From Rhodohalobacter sp. 614A (GTDB lineage: Bacteria; Bacteroidota; Rhodothermia; Balneolales; Balneolaceae), in contig NZ_JAKEDS010000002.1 of assembly GCF_021462415.1 (NCBI RefSeq), forward strand, positions 992,001-1,056,000: 64,000 nt of DNA. Reading direction: 5' to 3'. The notes beneath the pieces were generated by a model. The model was not told where the DNA came from. It ran no database searches and saw nothing but the letters and a program-made list of their open reading frames with translations. Shown here one piece after another: positions 36,724-45,298 of the stretch (the stretch's first letter is position 1; every line of letters begins with the position of its first letter). Both the position numbers and the translations under genes were made by a program.

Positions 36724-37642
36724 TGTTTCCCTCCTTCTCCATCAGATCCATAAATGTATCTTCTATGCCGGGTTCAATTTTTTGGATGGATGCATCGGCA
36801 ATTCCCTGATTTTTCAGATACTGTTCAATTTCGTTGGTATCGGGATTTTCACGTTCATCCGAATAATGAACCGACTCCCCGAACGGATGAACCGATTTCG
36901 TATGTTCAAACTGCTTTAAAGCCTGAATCAGACGAAATCGTTTTTTTGATTTTATTCCAAAAAGTGGCGCAGAAAATGATTTGGCAACTGCAGCCGGAGT
37001 ACTGATTTTGAGAATTTTTCCATCCTGAACCAGCGCAACCCTGTCACATTGATCCGCTTCATCCATATAAGGCGTGGAAGCAATGATAGTGATTCCCTCA
37101 TTTTTCAGACCATGAAGCATCTCCCAAAATTCTTTTCTTGAGACAGCATCCACACCGGTTGTCGGCTCGTCGAGAACCAACAATTTTGGCTTATGAATAA
37201 GTGCACAGCTTAAAGCCAGCTTCTGTTTCATCCCACCGGACAAAGCTCCCGCCAGTCTATTTTTAAACGGTTCGAGTTGCTTATAAATCGGCTCTACCAA
37301 TGCATAATTATCCTCGAGAGTGGTTCCAAAAACTGAGGCGAAAAAACGGATATTCTCTTCTACACTTAAATCCTGATAGAGCGAAAAACGCCCCGGCATA
37401 TATCCTAAAATGGGTCGGATTTTTCTGTAATCATCAACCACATCCATGCCGAAAACCCTGGCAACACCTGAATCAGGTTTTAACAGCGTAGTGATAATTC
37501 GAAACAGTGTGGTTTTTCCGGCACCGTCCGGTCCAATCACTCCAAATAACTCGCCCTCACCCAGCTGGAATGAAACATCTCGAAGAGCCTGAACATCGCC
37601 GTAAGCCTTTTCCACATCCGATATTTCAACAACAGGTGCCAC
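36716..37642 (-). CDS. ABC transporter ATPase, NBD1 type (H-loop Pro)
   Basis: A 308-residue nucleotide-binding subunit, GTG start directly after the stop of the 45-residue ORF. Walker A is GPDGAGKTT (36-44), signature LSGGMKQKLAL is canonical, Walker B LLVLDEPTTGVD, but the H-loop reads ASTPYMDEADQCDR, with Pro in place of His. The C-terminal tail (about 220-308) is an extra domain common in this subfamily. Together with the neighbouring ATPase it replaces the single two-domain ATPase YbhF of enterobacteria. Part of the export operon. Confidence 0.94.
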   Translation of the reverse strand: MAPVVEISDVEKAYGDVQALRDVSFQLGEGELFGVIGPDGAGKTTLFRIITTLLKPDSGVARVFGMDVVDDYRKIRPILGYMPGRFSLYQDLSVEENIRFFASVFGTTLEDNYALVEPIYKQLEPFKNRLAGALSGGMKQKLALSCALIHKPKLLVLDEPTTGVDAVSRKEFWEMLHGLKNEGITIIASTPYMDEADQCDRVALVQDGKILKISTPAAVAKSFSAPLFGIKSKKRFRLIQALKQFEHTKSVHPFGESVHYSDERENPDTNEIEQYLKNQGIADASIQKIEPGIEDTFMDLMEKEGNNG

Positions 37643-37780
37643 TTATTCTTGTTGATGGATTTCTTCAAGTTCATCTATGGTCTGCTGAACAAACTTCTCT
37701 ATCGCATGATCAATCTGTTTCCATAATTCTAAAAACTTTAGCCAAATCATATGTATAAACTCATGGTTATTTGGATTCAT
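37643..37780 (-). CDS. 45-residue small ORF in the export operon
   Basis: ATG at 37780, preceded by an AAAGAG ribosome-binding site, gives 45 residues rich in aromatic and acidic residues: NNHEFIHMIWLKFLELWKQI then a helix-like stretch with EKFVQQTIDELEEIHQQE. It is predicted to be amphipathic helical and to have no membrane segment. Its TAA is directly followed by the GTG of the ATPase gene, and it starts 18 bases after the hlyD stop. The tight packing suggests a real translated gene, perhaps a small accessory subunit or a coupling leader. No homolog is known to me. Confidence 0.55.
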   Translation of the reverse strand: MNPNNHEFIHMIWLKFLELWKQIDHAIEKFVQQTIDELEEIHQQE

Positions 37781-37798
37781 ATCTCTTTACACATTTTG

Positions 37799-38704
37799 TT
37801 ATTCTTGATTTTCATTTTCTTCAAACCGAATTTCTCCGGGCATACCGATTTTAATTCTTCCTTCAGGATTATCAACATGTACTTTTACAGCATATACCTG
37901 TGTCACCCTTTCTTCTTTTGTCTGGATCATTCTCGGAGTGAATTCGGCTTCGGATGCAATCCAGCTCACCTGGCCGGATACCAGATAGTTTTCCGTTTCA
38001 TTTTCATCAAAAAGAACTTCTACCGTTTGACCGAGTTGAACATTTCCGAGCTGTGCACCTGAGATGTATACACGAAGAATCATCTCATCGAGATTTGCAA
38101 TTCTGTATAAGGGCCGCCCCATTAAAACGAGTTCATGTTCTTCAGCAAAAGTACTCAGAACAGTTCCATTTACAGGGTTTAAAATCGCAGCCTGTTTAAT
38201 TTGATGGTTGATTTGCGCAATTCTCGCTTCCGTTCGGGTTCTTTCTTTGGTTACGGACTGCTTGTCCACTTCTATCGCTTCAATCTGTCGTTGCAGCGTG
38301 CTGACACGACCTTCAGCGGACTCTAATTGCTGTTGTGTAGCTGCCTGATCTTGTCTCAGCGCCTGAATGCGATCCAACTCTTTTTGAGCGGTTTCAAGCT
38401 GAGATTGCAAAACTCGTTTCTGGGCATCCAGCTTGTCTGTGTTACTCCGGATTGATTCTACCGCAGCCTCCAATTCAACTTTTTGGAGATGAAGGCTTGT
38501 GGTATCAACAACACCAACCTGTTCACCTTGCAGCAGTTCATCTCCCTCTTCCACATCAAACTGAACCAACCTGCCGTTTGTCTCTGCCGAAATTACAATT
38601 TCCTCCGCTTCAAACTGTCCAAATGCATCAGATTCATCCCCATTTGAGCAGGAAACCACTAAAAGTAATCCTGATGCAATGAGTATCCACTGTTTTAATT
38701 CCAT
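37799..38704 (-). CDS. HlyD-type membrane fusion lipoprotein
   Basis: About 301 residues from the ATG at 38704 (a TTG two codons upstream is possible). It is a periplasmic adaptor linking the ABC-2 permeases to TolC. The lipobox LLLVVSC puts lipid on Cys near residue 19. Then comes a beta/lipoyl half (EEIVISAETNGRLVQFDVEEG), a long coiled-coil hairpin (about 65-165, many Gln/Glu/Leu), the second lipoyl half (ILNPVNGTVLSTFAEEHE) and a C-terminal beta barrel. YbhG-type adaptors have this form. It overlaps the TolC gene by ten bases. Confidence 0.93.
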   Translation of the reverse strand: MELKQWILIASGLLLVVSCSNGDESDAFGQFEAEEIVISAETNGRLVQFDVEEGDELLQGEQVGVVDTTSLHLQKVELEAAVESIRSNTDKLDAQKRVLQSQLETAQKELDRIQALRQDQAATQQQLESAEGRVSTLQRQIEAIEVDKQSVTKERTRTEARIAQINHQIKQAAILNPVNGTVLSTFAEEHELVLMGRPLYRIANLDEMILRVYISGAQLGNVQLGQTVEVLFDENETENYLVSGQVSWIASEAEFTPRMIQTKEERVTQVYAVKVHVDNPEGRIKIGMPGEIRFEENENQE

Positions 38705-39981
38705 GTCCAACCCTGTTCTGTTTCGTAGTTAATGATTGCCTGAACTCTCATAATTTTTCGGAGTTCCAGTTGAAGTTCTGCCCTGTACTGATCGTTAAGC
38801 GCAGAGATATAATCGGTTACGGTATTCGACCCTTCATCTACAAGACTCCGCTTTTCTTCGGCCACCTGTCGTAGTAATTCAAGGATTTCCTGATCTTTTT
38901 GTATCTGTTCTTCAATTGATTGAATTTCTTTTTTTAGCCGGTTCAGCGCAGCATTCTGTTGGCGGTTGAACAGTGTTCGATCTTCGGAGAGCTGTTTTTG
39001 TTGAAGATCAAATACATCCGTTTTAACAGAAGCATTCCGTGCACTTTTCAGGCTCCAACGCGCCTGGACTCCAACAATCCAGTTAAACTGCAAGTCATCT
39101 TCAAACATGTTGAATCCCGGACGGCCATAGGAAGGACGGACAAAAACTGAAACTGTAGGAAGTTTATTGGCATCAGAAAGGTTTTTTTGAGTTCCAAGAA
39201 ATTCCTGTCTTGCTTCGATCATTGCCAATTCGGGCCTCAGAATATCCTGATTTTGAAGCTCCCAATTTTCTTTTTCCGGGAGTTCCAGTTTATAAGTCAG
39301 AAATTCGTCCGTTCCCAGAATTTCTGCCAGTGATTCCAACCCCACCATTATATCATAGTGAATTTTTGTAAGGTCTTGTTCTCTCTTCAAAATCTCCGCC
39401 CGAAGAGAAGATTCATTTCCCGGAAGTAAAACTCCGTTCTCAACCCGGCTTTTGACAAGTTCAAGCTGCTCTTCCAGGTCAGAAATAACAGTTTCATGGA
39501 TTTTCATCTGTACCTGCAAAATCAGTATCCCAAAATAAACCCGATCAACCTGTTCTTTAATCGTTAATAGATCCGATTCCATGGAAGCTTCGTTCATCTC
39601 TCCTGAATCCTGCTCCAGTTGTTTTGCCGCACTTGTCCGGCCTCCATCAAAGATGGGTTGAGTAATGTTCAATGCAATGTTGTAATGATCCTTGCTGAAA
39701 TTTGGGATATCCAGGTTTGGCATATCCAACGGAAAATTCACCACATCCGATTGATAACTGGCACTGGCTTCCAACTGAACATCCGGATACCACCCGGATT
39801 GAGCAATTCTCTGATTCAAATTCGTAATCTGGCGATTCATTCGGATCTTATCAGTCACAGGGTTTTCTGTGTATAAAATGTCGTAGCATTTTTCCAGGCT
39901 CAGAATTTTCATTTCTGATTGAGCAAACACATTCATAAACATCCATGCGGAGATAGATAGTAAAGTCAGAAATCGCTTCAT
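38695..39981 (-). CDS. TolC-family outer-membrane efflux protein
   Basis: A 428-residue outer-membrane channel subunit with a signal peptide (about 1-20). Its two repeats of long helices are seen as internal coiled-coil stretches (about 90-215 and 290-410). The family end, YRAELQLELRKIMRVQAIINYE, is recognisable, as is SASYQSDVVNFPLDM, a beta segment. TolC trimers form the exit duct for type I-like pumps. Its start overlaps the tetR stop by four bases (ATGA), and it overlaps the hlyD gene, so the exporter parts are made together. Confidence 0.92.
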   Translation of the reverse strand: MKRFLTLLSISAWMFMNVFAQSEMKILSLEKCYDILYTENPVTDKIRMNRQITNLNQRIAQSGWYPDVQLEASASYQSDVVNFPLDMPNLDIPNFSKDHYNIALNITQPIFDGGRTSAAKQLEQDSGEMNEASMESDLLTIKEQVDRVYFGILILQVQMKIHETVISDLEEQLELVKSRVENGVLLPGNESSLRAEILKREQDLTKIHYDIMVGLESLAEILGTDEFLTYKLELPEKENWELQNQDILRPELAMIEARQEFLGTQKNLSDANKLPTVSVFVRPSYGRPGFNMFEDDLQFNWIVGVQARWSLKSARNASVKTDVFDLQQKQLSEDRTLFNRQQNAALNRLKKEIQSIEEQIQKDQEILELLRQVAEEKRSLVDEGSNTVTDYISALNDQYRAELQLELRKIMRVQAIINYETEQGWTWN

Positions 39982-40583
39982 GGCTGAACTCCATTGAAAA
40001 TGATTTCAGGAACAAGATCTTTCCTCTCCTCCAGAAATTGATCGAACTGCTCATCATCCAAAGAAAAAAGAGTCTGAACCATTGTTCTGGCGATAACCGG
40101 CATCAGGCAAAGAGATACAATATTGATGAGAAAATGGATTGGTTTCATCGGTAAGATCTTTCCCTGATCAATCTCATCCTGAAGCTGGTTGGCAAATTTG
40201 GATGGAATTTCGATCTCCAGAGATGAAATAAACTCCTTAAACCGTTTTGGGTGTTGATTCATCTCATGAATAACAAACGATGGCAGGTATGGATTTTTTC
40301 TAAACATGGTGTAATAAAACTCAACTACCCTCTTCACCTTGGCTTGGAGCTCATCATCAGATGAAAGAATGGATACCAATCCAGGAAAAATTTTCTTCAC
40401 GCTTGACTGGAATACTTCCAGAAATAATTTCTCTTTGCTTCGGTAATAATAATGAAGCATGGATTTGTTAATATCGGCTTCGTCTGCAATTTCCTGCATC
40501 CGCGCTCCGGCAAATCCCTTCTCCTGGAATACTCGCTGTGCTGCTAAAAAGATTTGTTCTTCGGTCTGTTTCTCTAAAGGCAT
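39978..40583 (-). CDS. TetR family repressor of the export operon
   Basis: A 201-residue regulator. Residues about 6-55 form the TetR helix-turn-helix: RVFQEKGFAGARMQEIADEA then SMLHYYYRSKEKLF. The C-terminal helices (60-200) form the ligand pocket and dimer interface. It is the first gene of the operon with tolC, hlyD and the ABC genes and most likely represses it, responding to an exported compound. A 40-base palindrome lies directly upstream over the predicted -35 box. Confidence 0.93.
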   Translation of the reverse strand: MPLEKQTEEQIFLAAQRVFQEKGFAGARMQEIADEADINKSMLHYYYRSKEKLFLEVFQSSVKKIFPGLVSILSSDDELQAKVKRVVEFYYTMFRKNPYLPSFVIHEMNQHPKRFKEFISSLEIEIPSKFANQLQDEIDQGKILPMKPIHFLINIVSLCLMPVIARTMVQTLFSLDDEQFDQFLEERKDLVPEIIFNGVQP

Positions 40584-40607
40584 AACTTTTTTTATTAATT
40601 CTTTTGC

Positions 40608-40636
40608 AATTTAAAACCTTTAACTAAATAATTCAA
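40608..40636 (-). promoter_or_regulatory. candidate promoter of the tetR-export operon
   Basis: On the reverse strand TTGAAT (40631-40636) is followed after 17 bases by TAAATT (40608-40613), 25 bases upstream of the tetR ATG. The -35 element lies inside the palindromic site at 40621-40660. This is a consensus-based guess. Confidence 0.4.
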
Positions 40637-40660
40637 CCATTTGGTTAAACTATATAGTTA
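40621..40660. promoter_or_regulatory. nested palindrome, candidate TetR operator
   Basis: A symmetric site of 40 bases: TAACTA (40621-40626), eight bases, AACCATTTGGTT (40635-40646), eight bases, TAGTTA (40655-40660). Inner and outer arms are centred on the same point. The spacers themselves are partly symmetric. It lies upstream of tetR and over its likely -35 box, as expected for an autorepressor. Perhaps two TetR dimers bind. Confidence 0.65.
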
Positions 40661-40737
40661 CAAATCAGAAATTCTTAATTGTGGTACTTGATAAAAATTT
40701 TTTTAGCTTAAAAAATTCTTAAATCAAATCGTTTATT

Positions 40738-41178
40738 TTGTCGCAGACAACCCTCCTGTTCCATCGAATCAGTTATTTGCAATATCCGTGTATGATTGCG
40801 GCCAACATCATCATCCTTTACTCTTTACTTACTGACCTTCAAAGCCTCTTCTACTTTTTCAATCAGGCGTTAGTTTTAATGGGATTGGGAATTAGCTTTT
40901 CCACTTTGCAGGATACCACAACAACTCAGAATGAATCTTCTAAACGTATTTGGCAGGACCCCGTTAAAGGCAAAAGATTCATCACGGCGAGTACTACCGT
41001 TACATTTCTTATTATTTTTATAGGAATAATTGGTTTGTTTTTACCTTTTGAATCCGTTTTCAAACAGATATCAATAGGATTAATTGCTTTGGGAATTGGC
41101 CTGATAGGCATGGTAAAAGCAATGATTGAAATGTTTGAGAACCATCGGCTGGATAAAAATCCAAAACATGCAGATTAA
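40738..41178 (+). CDS. small integral membrane protein
   Basis: Up to 146 residues with a TTG start at 40738; an internal ATG at 40792 would shorten it by 18. Four hydrophobic segments are visible: about 15-35, 38-55, 85-105 and 110-130. The central loop (TTTTQNESSKRIW) is polar. I do not recognise a family; it resembles generic small membrane proteins of Bacteroidota. It precedes the APC permease by 19 bases on the same strand, so the two may be cotranscribed. It lies divergent to the tetR operon. Confidence 0.65.
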   Translation: MSQTTLLFHRISYLQYPCMIAANIIILYSLLTDLQSLFYFFNQALVLMGLGISFSTLQDTTTTQNESSKRIWQDPVKGKRFITASTTVTFLIIFIGIIGLFLPFESVFKQISIGLIALGIGLIGMVKAMIEMFENHRLDKNPKHAD

Positions 41179-41197
41179 TTTGAAGACTTACTATTAA

Positions 41198-42532
41198 ATG
41201 AAGGAAACCACAGAACACGATTCAATCTTTCATAAAGAAGACGGGTTAACCAGAACTATCGGGGTTTGGGGACTTAGCGCCAACATGGTAAATATTATTG
41301 TCGGGGCGGGAATTTTTGTATTACCGGCAATTGTAGCCGCCGGATTAGGTTCTGCAAGTATCACAGCCTACCTGTTTTGTGGAATTTTAATTGCCCTTGT
41401 AATGCTTTGTTTTGCTGAGGCCGGCAGTGAAGTAACGGATTCAGGCGGCCCGTACACCTATATAGAATCGGCATTTGGCCCATATATTGGTTTTTTAACG
41501 GCCATCCTTTTTTTGGTATCAACCCTTAGTGCTGATGCCGCAGTAGCCAATGCCGTAGCGGATATACTTTCGGGCTGGTTTCCTCAGCTCCAGGAACAAT
41601 GGCTGCGAATTCTGTTCTTCTTTTTGGTTTTTGGTTCACTCACGTGGATTAATATCCGGGGAGCAAAACAGGGAATTGGATTGGTTGCAATTTCCACAAT
41701 TGCAAAACTCGCTCCACTACTTGTATTGGTTTTATTTGGCTGGAAGGATGTAACGATGGCTAATCTTACATGGGAGTCAATTCCGGAAATAAGCGATATC
41801 GGGCAAATGTCTTTAATTCTCTTCTTTGCATTTATGGGAGCCGAAAGTGGCCTCTCGGTGGGTGGTGAAATTAAGAATCCCCAAAAAACTGTACCGAAAG
41901 CTATCTTTATCGCAATTTCAGGGGTTTTGCTTTTGTATATATTTTTGCAAACCGTATCCCAAGGAATTCTTGGAGATTCATTGGCTTCATTCCAGGAAAA
42001 TCCCCTGGCAGAAGTTGGCAATCAACTATTTGGTCCGATTGGATTAACTCTAATTTCCATTGGAGCTGCCGTATCCATGTTTGGAAATTTAAGTGGTGAA
42101 ATCTTAAGCGTTCCCCGGGTTCTTTTTGGTGCTGCCCGTGATAAAGTGATTCCGATCCCGGTTTTAACCCAAATCCATCCAAAATTTTCTACACCTTATA
42201 TTTCAATTATCGTGTATGCTTCAATTGGATTTTTACTTGCAACTTTTGGAGGATTTGAAGCTCTTGCGATCGTCTCCAGTGCAGCAATTTTACTTGTTTA
42301 TTTAGGAGTGGCCCTTGCTGTTATCAAATTACGAAATGAAGTCCCTGGTGATTTAGAAACCTTTCGAATCCCAGGCGGTTATACAGTTCCGATTCTGGCT
42401 TCAATGATTATCATTTGGTTTTTATCAAACCTGACGGGACAGGAACGAAATTCGATGCTCATCCTTCTGTCCATTTTAACCGTCATCTATTTCGGAATCC
42501 GATGGGTTCGCAACCATAATACTGCTAAATAA
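41198..42532 (+). CDS. APC family amino acid permease
   Basis: A 444-residue transporter with twelve predicted helices. The first helix includes the APC substrate-binding GAGIFVLPAIVAAGLGSA segment (about 36-53), and the sixth region carries LFFAFMGAESGLSVGGEIKN, the conserved helix with a Glu/Gly break. FGNLSGEILSVPRVLFGAARD is also characteristic. These proteins import amino acids with protons or exchange them; substrate unknown. It follows a small membrane protein gene by 19 bases and has no terminator-like signal that I can see. Confidence 0.92.
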   Translation: MKETTEHDSIFHKEDGLTRTIGVWGLSANMVNIIVGAGIFVLPAIVAAGLGSASITAYLFCGILIALVMLCFAEAGSEVTDSGGPYTYIESAFGPYIGFLTAILFLVSTLSADAAVANAVADILSGWFPQLQEQWLRILFFFLVFGSLTWINIRGAKQGIGLVAISTIAKLAPLLVLVLFGWKDVTMANLTWESIPEISDIGQMSLILFFAFMGAESGLSVGGEIKNPQKTVPKAIFIAISGVLLLYIFLQTVSQGILGDSLASFQENPLAEVGNQLFGPIGLTLISIGAAVSMFGNLSGEILSVPRVLFGAARDKVIPIPVLTQIHPKFSTPYISIIVYASIGFLLATFGGFEALAIVSSAAILLVYLGVALAVIKLRNEVPGDLETFRIPGGYTVPILASMIIIWFLSNLTGQERNSMLILLSILTVIYFGIRWVRNHNTAK

Positions 42533-42806
42533 ATAACCGGCTCATATACAGCCACTTAATCTGGAAGAGATCCATATTCTCAATAAAATAATCTTAAAAG
42601 CACGATGCTATTCACAAATCCCCATTTCAGGGCGAAGTGATTTTTTCCAACGTGAGAAAAAAAATAATGGCAGAGTTATCAAAATAATAGCAAGTTACAG
42701 GCTTGGCATGCAGTTTGTTTAATCCATTCTTGCAACCAAGTGCCTGTTTAGGTATCATCACTTATTTGAGGTAACATCAGAAATTGTAATCAAATCATCT
42801 TGAAAT

Positions 42807-44486
42807 ATGGCGAACGGTACGCAAGTTGCCCAGCATGACTTTTTCGGTCATCCGCGGGGTCTATCTACTCTATTTTTTACCGAACTATGGGAACGTTTCA
42901 GCTATTATGGAATGCGGGCTCTCCTGGTTCTTTTTATGACGGCAGAAGCTATTGGCAATAATCCCGGGCTTGGCTTTAGTGTTGGCAAAGCTACAGCTGT
43001 TTATGGCCTCTATACTTTTTTTGTTTATGTATTGTCACTTCCAGGCGGTTGGATAGCTGATAAAATGTGGGGCCAACGAAAAGCAGTGTTTGTAGGTGGT
43101 TGTATTATTGCCGCCGGTCACTTCAGTATGGCGCTTCCAAATATTGAGTTTTTCTACGTTGGACTTGGTTTAATTGTACTCGGTACCGGACTGCTGAAAC
43201 CAAACGTCAGCTCAATGGTTGGCGACTTATATCCGGAAGGTGGTGCACGACGCGATGCCGGTTTCTCAATTTTCTATATGGGGATTAACTTCGGTGCTAT
43301 TTTGGGTCCCCTGCTCTGCGGCCTTTTAGGAGAAGGTTACAACTGGCACTACGGGTTTTCCCTGGCGGGTATCGGAATGGTTTTTGGATTGATCTCTTAC
43401 AAAATTGGCGGAAAATATTTAGGTACAGCTGGTGACTTAAAAACAGGAGAATCCGATGAAGTAATTAATAAAAGAAGTCGTCGCTTTTATGTGACGATAT
43501 CTGTTATAGCTGCCATTCTTGTATTGTTTGGCTTCATGTGGAGTTCAGGAGCTCTGACTATAACGCTTGAGTCTTTGGCCGCTTATCTTGGATACGCTGC
43601 TGTGGCAATTACCATAGGCTTCTTTGCTTATATCATTTTCTTTGGCGGCCATACCAAAGACGAAAAGAAAAAACTGGGCGTCATTTTCTGGCTGTTTATT
43701 TTAGCTGCCCTTTTCTGGAGTGGGTTTGAACAAGCTGGTTCTTCGTTGAACCTTTTTGCAGCAGATTTAACTGATCGTTCATTTGGCCCAAGTCCTTTTC
43801 TTGCTGACTGGGGAGCTTTTTTGATCACACTTTTACTTGCAATCCCCACTTTTTATGTAGCTTATCGTGTTATTAAAAGAAATGATATATGGAGTGTTGC
43901 CAAGATTGTTGTGGGCATCTCTTCGGCTGCTGTAATCATACTGCTTTTCTGGTTATTTCACAGAATCGGTATTGGTTGGGAAATTCCGGCTAGCACACTT
44001 CAGTTGATAAATCCGACCTTCATTGTGATTTTTGCACCCATCTTCGGTTTTATGTGGACGTGGCTGGCTGCGCGAAATGCGAACCCATCCATTCCCGTAA
44101 AATTTGGAATGGGACTTTTGGGATTGTCCGCCGGATTCTTTGTTCTTTCCTGGGGTGCTGCAAATGCCTCCACCACGAATTTGGTATCACCGGCATGGCT
44201 GGTGGTTACCTACTTTCTTCATACTGCTGGTGAGCTCTGCCTCTCTCCTGTTGGCCTTTCGTCCATGACCAAGCTTGCACCAAAATCACGAGTCAGCCAG
44301 ATGATGGGAATTTGGTTTGTAGCTGCGGCTCTCGGCAATCTATTTGCAGGATTGATCGCCGGTCAGCTCGAAACACTCGCCCCTGACAGCCTCTTTTGGA
44401 GTGTTGCGCTGATTGTAGGCGGCGGCGGTATAGTAGCTCTGCTTGCAGCACCTCCTATCAAGAAACTTATGGGAGATGTTGAATAG
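42807..44486 (+). CDS. proton-dependent oligopeptide transporter (POT/PTR2)
   Basis: A 559-residue major-facilitator protein that imports di- and tripeptides with protons. The hallmark ExxERFxYY is seen as ELWERFSYYGMRALL near residue 22. GGWIADKMWGQRKAV marks the cytoplasmic loop between helices 2 and 3, and GFSIFYMGINFGAILGPL contains the PTR2 second signature. Two extra helices between the six-helix halves (about 225-275), usual for bacterial POTs, are present. Length is typical. A bidirectional terminator follows, facing the convergent ankyrin gene. Confidence 0.95.
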   Translation: MANGTQVAQHDFFGHPRGLSTLFFTELWERFSYYGMRALLVLFMTAEAIGNNPGLGFSVGKATAVYGLYTFFVYVLSLPGGWIADKMWGQRKAVFVGGCIIAAGHFSMALPNIEFFYVGLGLIVLGTGLLKPNVSSMVGDLYPEGGARRDAGFSIFYMGINFGAILGPLLCGLLGEGYNWHYGFSLAGIGMVFGLISYKIGGKYLGTAGDLKTGESDEVINKRSRRFYVTISVIAAILVLFGFMWSSGALTITLESLAAYLGYAAVAITIGFFAYIIFFGGHTKDEKKKLGVIFWLFILAALFWSGFEQAGSSLNLFAADLTDRSFGPSPFLADWGAFLITLLLAIPTFYVAYRVIKRNDIWSVAKIVVGISSAAVIILLFWLFHRIGIGWEIPASTLQLINPTFIVIFAPIFGFMWTWLAARNANPSIPVKFGMGLLGLSAGFFVLSWGAANASTTNLVSPAWLVVTYFLHTAGELCLSPVGLSSMTKLAPKSRVSQMMGIWFVAAALGNLFAGLIAGQLETLAPDSLFWSVALIVGGGGIVALLAAPPIKKLMGDVE

Positions 44487-44513
44487 GTTTAAAAGGCAGG
44501 AATAAATCAGAAA

Positions 44514-44548
44514 TAAAAAAAGGCTTCCCAGCTACAAGGAAGCCTTTT
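44514..44548. terminator. bidirectional terminator
   Basis: Perfect 9-bp stem AAGGCTTCC (44520-44528) / GGAAGCCTT (44538-44546) with A-rich sequence to the left and T residues to the right. It lies between the convergent POT and ankyrin genes. Confidence 0.85.
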
Positions 44549-44608
44549 GTCTGACAGTTTAGTTGAGCAAAAAGAACGGGTCTTCCGCTAAGTTTCGGAA
44601 AACCGAGG

Positions 44609-45292
44609 TCATTGTTCTTTCTTTGATGTCAGACTTAATACACTATCACTGGGATTCGCCTCCAAAATCCGGACAATTGATTTATGCCCATTTTGTTTGG
44701 CCCATTTTAAGGCATTTTCTCCATCTCTGTTAACAAGATCTTGCGCATCATTTTTCAATAATAAATTAACCACATCAAAATGACCTTTTGCAGCTGCAAG
44801 CATTAATGGAGTAACACCCGTTTCACTCATTATATTTATATCTGTTCTATTGGCAATGAGAGAAACCATCACATCATAATTCCCGGTTAATGCAGCAACG
44901 TGTGCGGAGTTCATACGATCAGAATTCTCAAAATTGGGATTTGCCCCGGCTTTTAAAAGAATATCCACAACTGCATTTTTACCTTTAATAATGGCGATAT
45001 TCAATGAAGTATTGTTGTTGTCATTCACTTGGTTAACATCTGCACCAGAATGAATCAATTGTTGCACCATCTCTTCATTGCCAATGCTTACCGCGTAATG
45101 AAGCAGGTTATTTCCATTGCCATTCTTAATATTAATATCACCACCGTCTTTTACGAATTGTTCAACTTTGGCGGGCTGGTTATTTTTTACCGCTTCAAAC
45201 AACTGCGCAGTGTCTTGTGCTTTAACAACTACATGCGAAGTCATCAATAAAATCAAGAGTGAAAGAGTCCGAAAAGCTTTTTGTTTTCTCAT
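44609..45292 (-). CDS. exported ankyrin-repeat protein
   Basis: About 227 residues from ATG at 45292 (a TTG start two codons upstream is less likely). A signal peptide ends KAQ near residue 25. Five to six ankyrin repeats follow (about 30-210), with typical cores NGNNLLHYAVSIGNEEMVQQ, GVTPLMLAAAKGHFDVVNLL and GADVNQVNDNNN, then a short polar tail. It is expected in the periplasm, where ankyrin proteins act as scaffolds or as inhibitors of envelope enzymes. No partner is adjacent. Confidence 0.87.
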   Translation of the reverse strand: MRKQKAFRTLSLLILLMTSHVVVKAQDTAQLFEAVKNNQPAKVEQFVKDGGDINIKNGNGNNLLHYAVSIGNEEMVQQLIHSGADVNQVNDNNNTSLNIAIIKGKNAVVDILLKAGANPNFENSDRMNSAHVAALTGNYDVMVSLIANRTDINIMSETGVTPLMLAAAKGHFDVVNLLLKNDAQDLVNRDGENALKWAKQNGHKSIVRILEANPSDSVLSLTSKKEQ

Positions 45293-45298
45293 GTGCAA

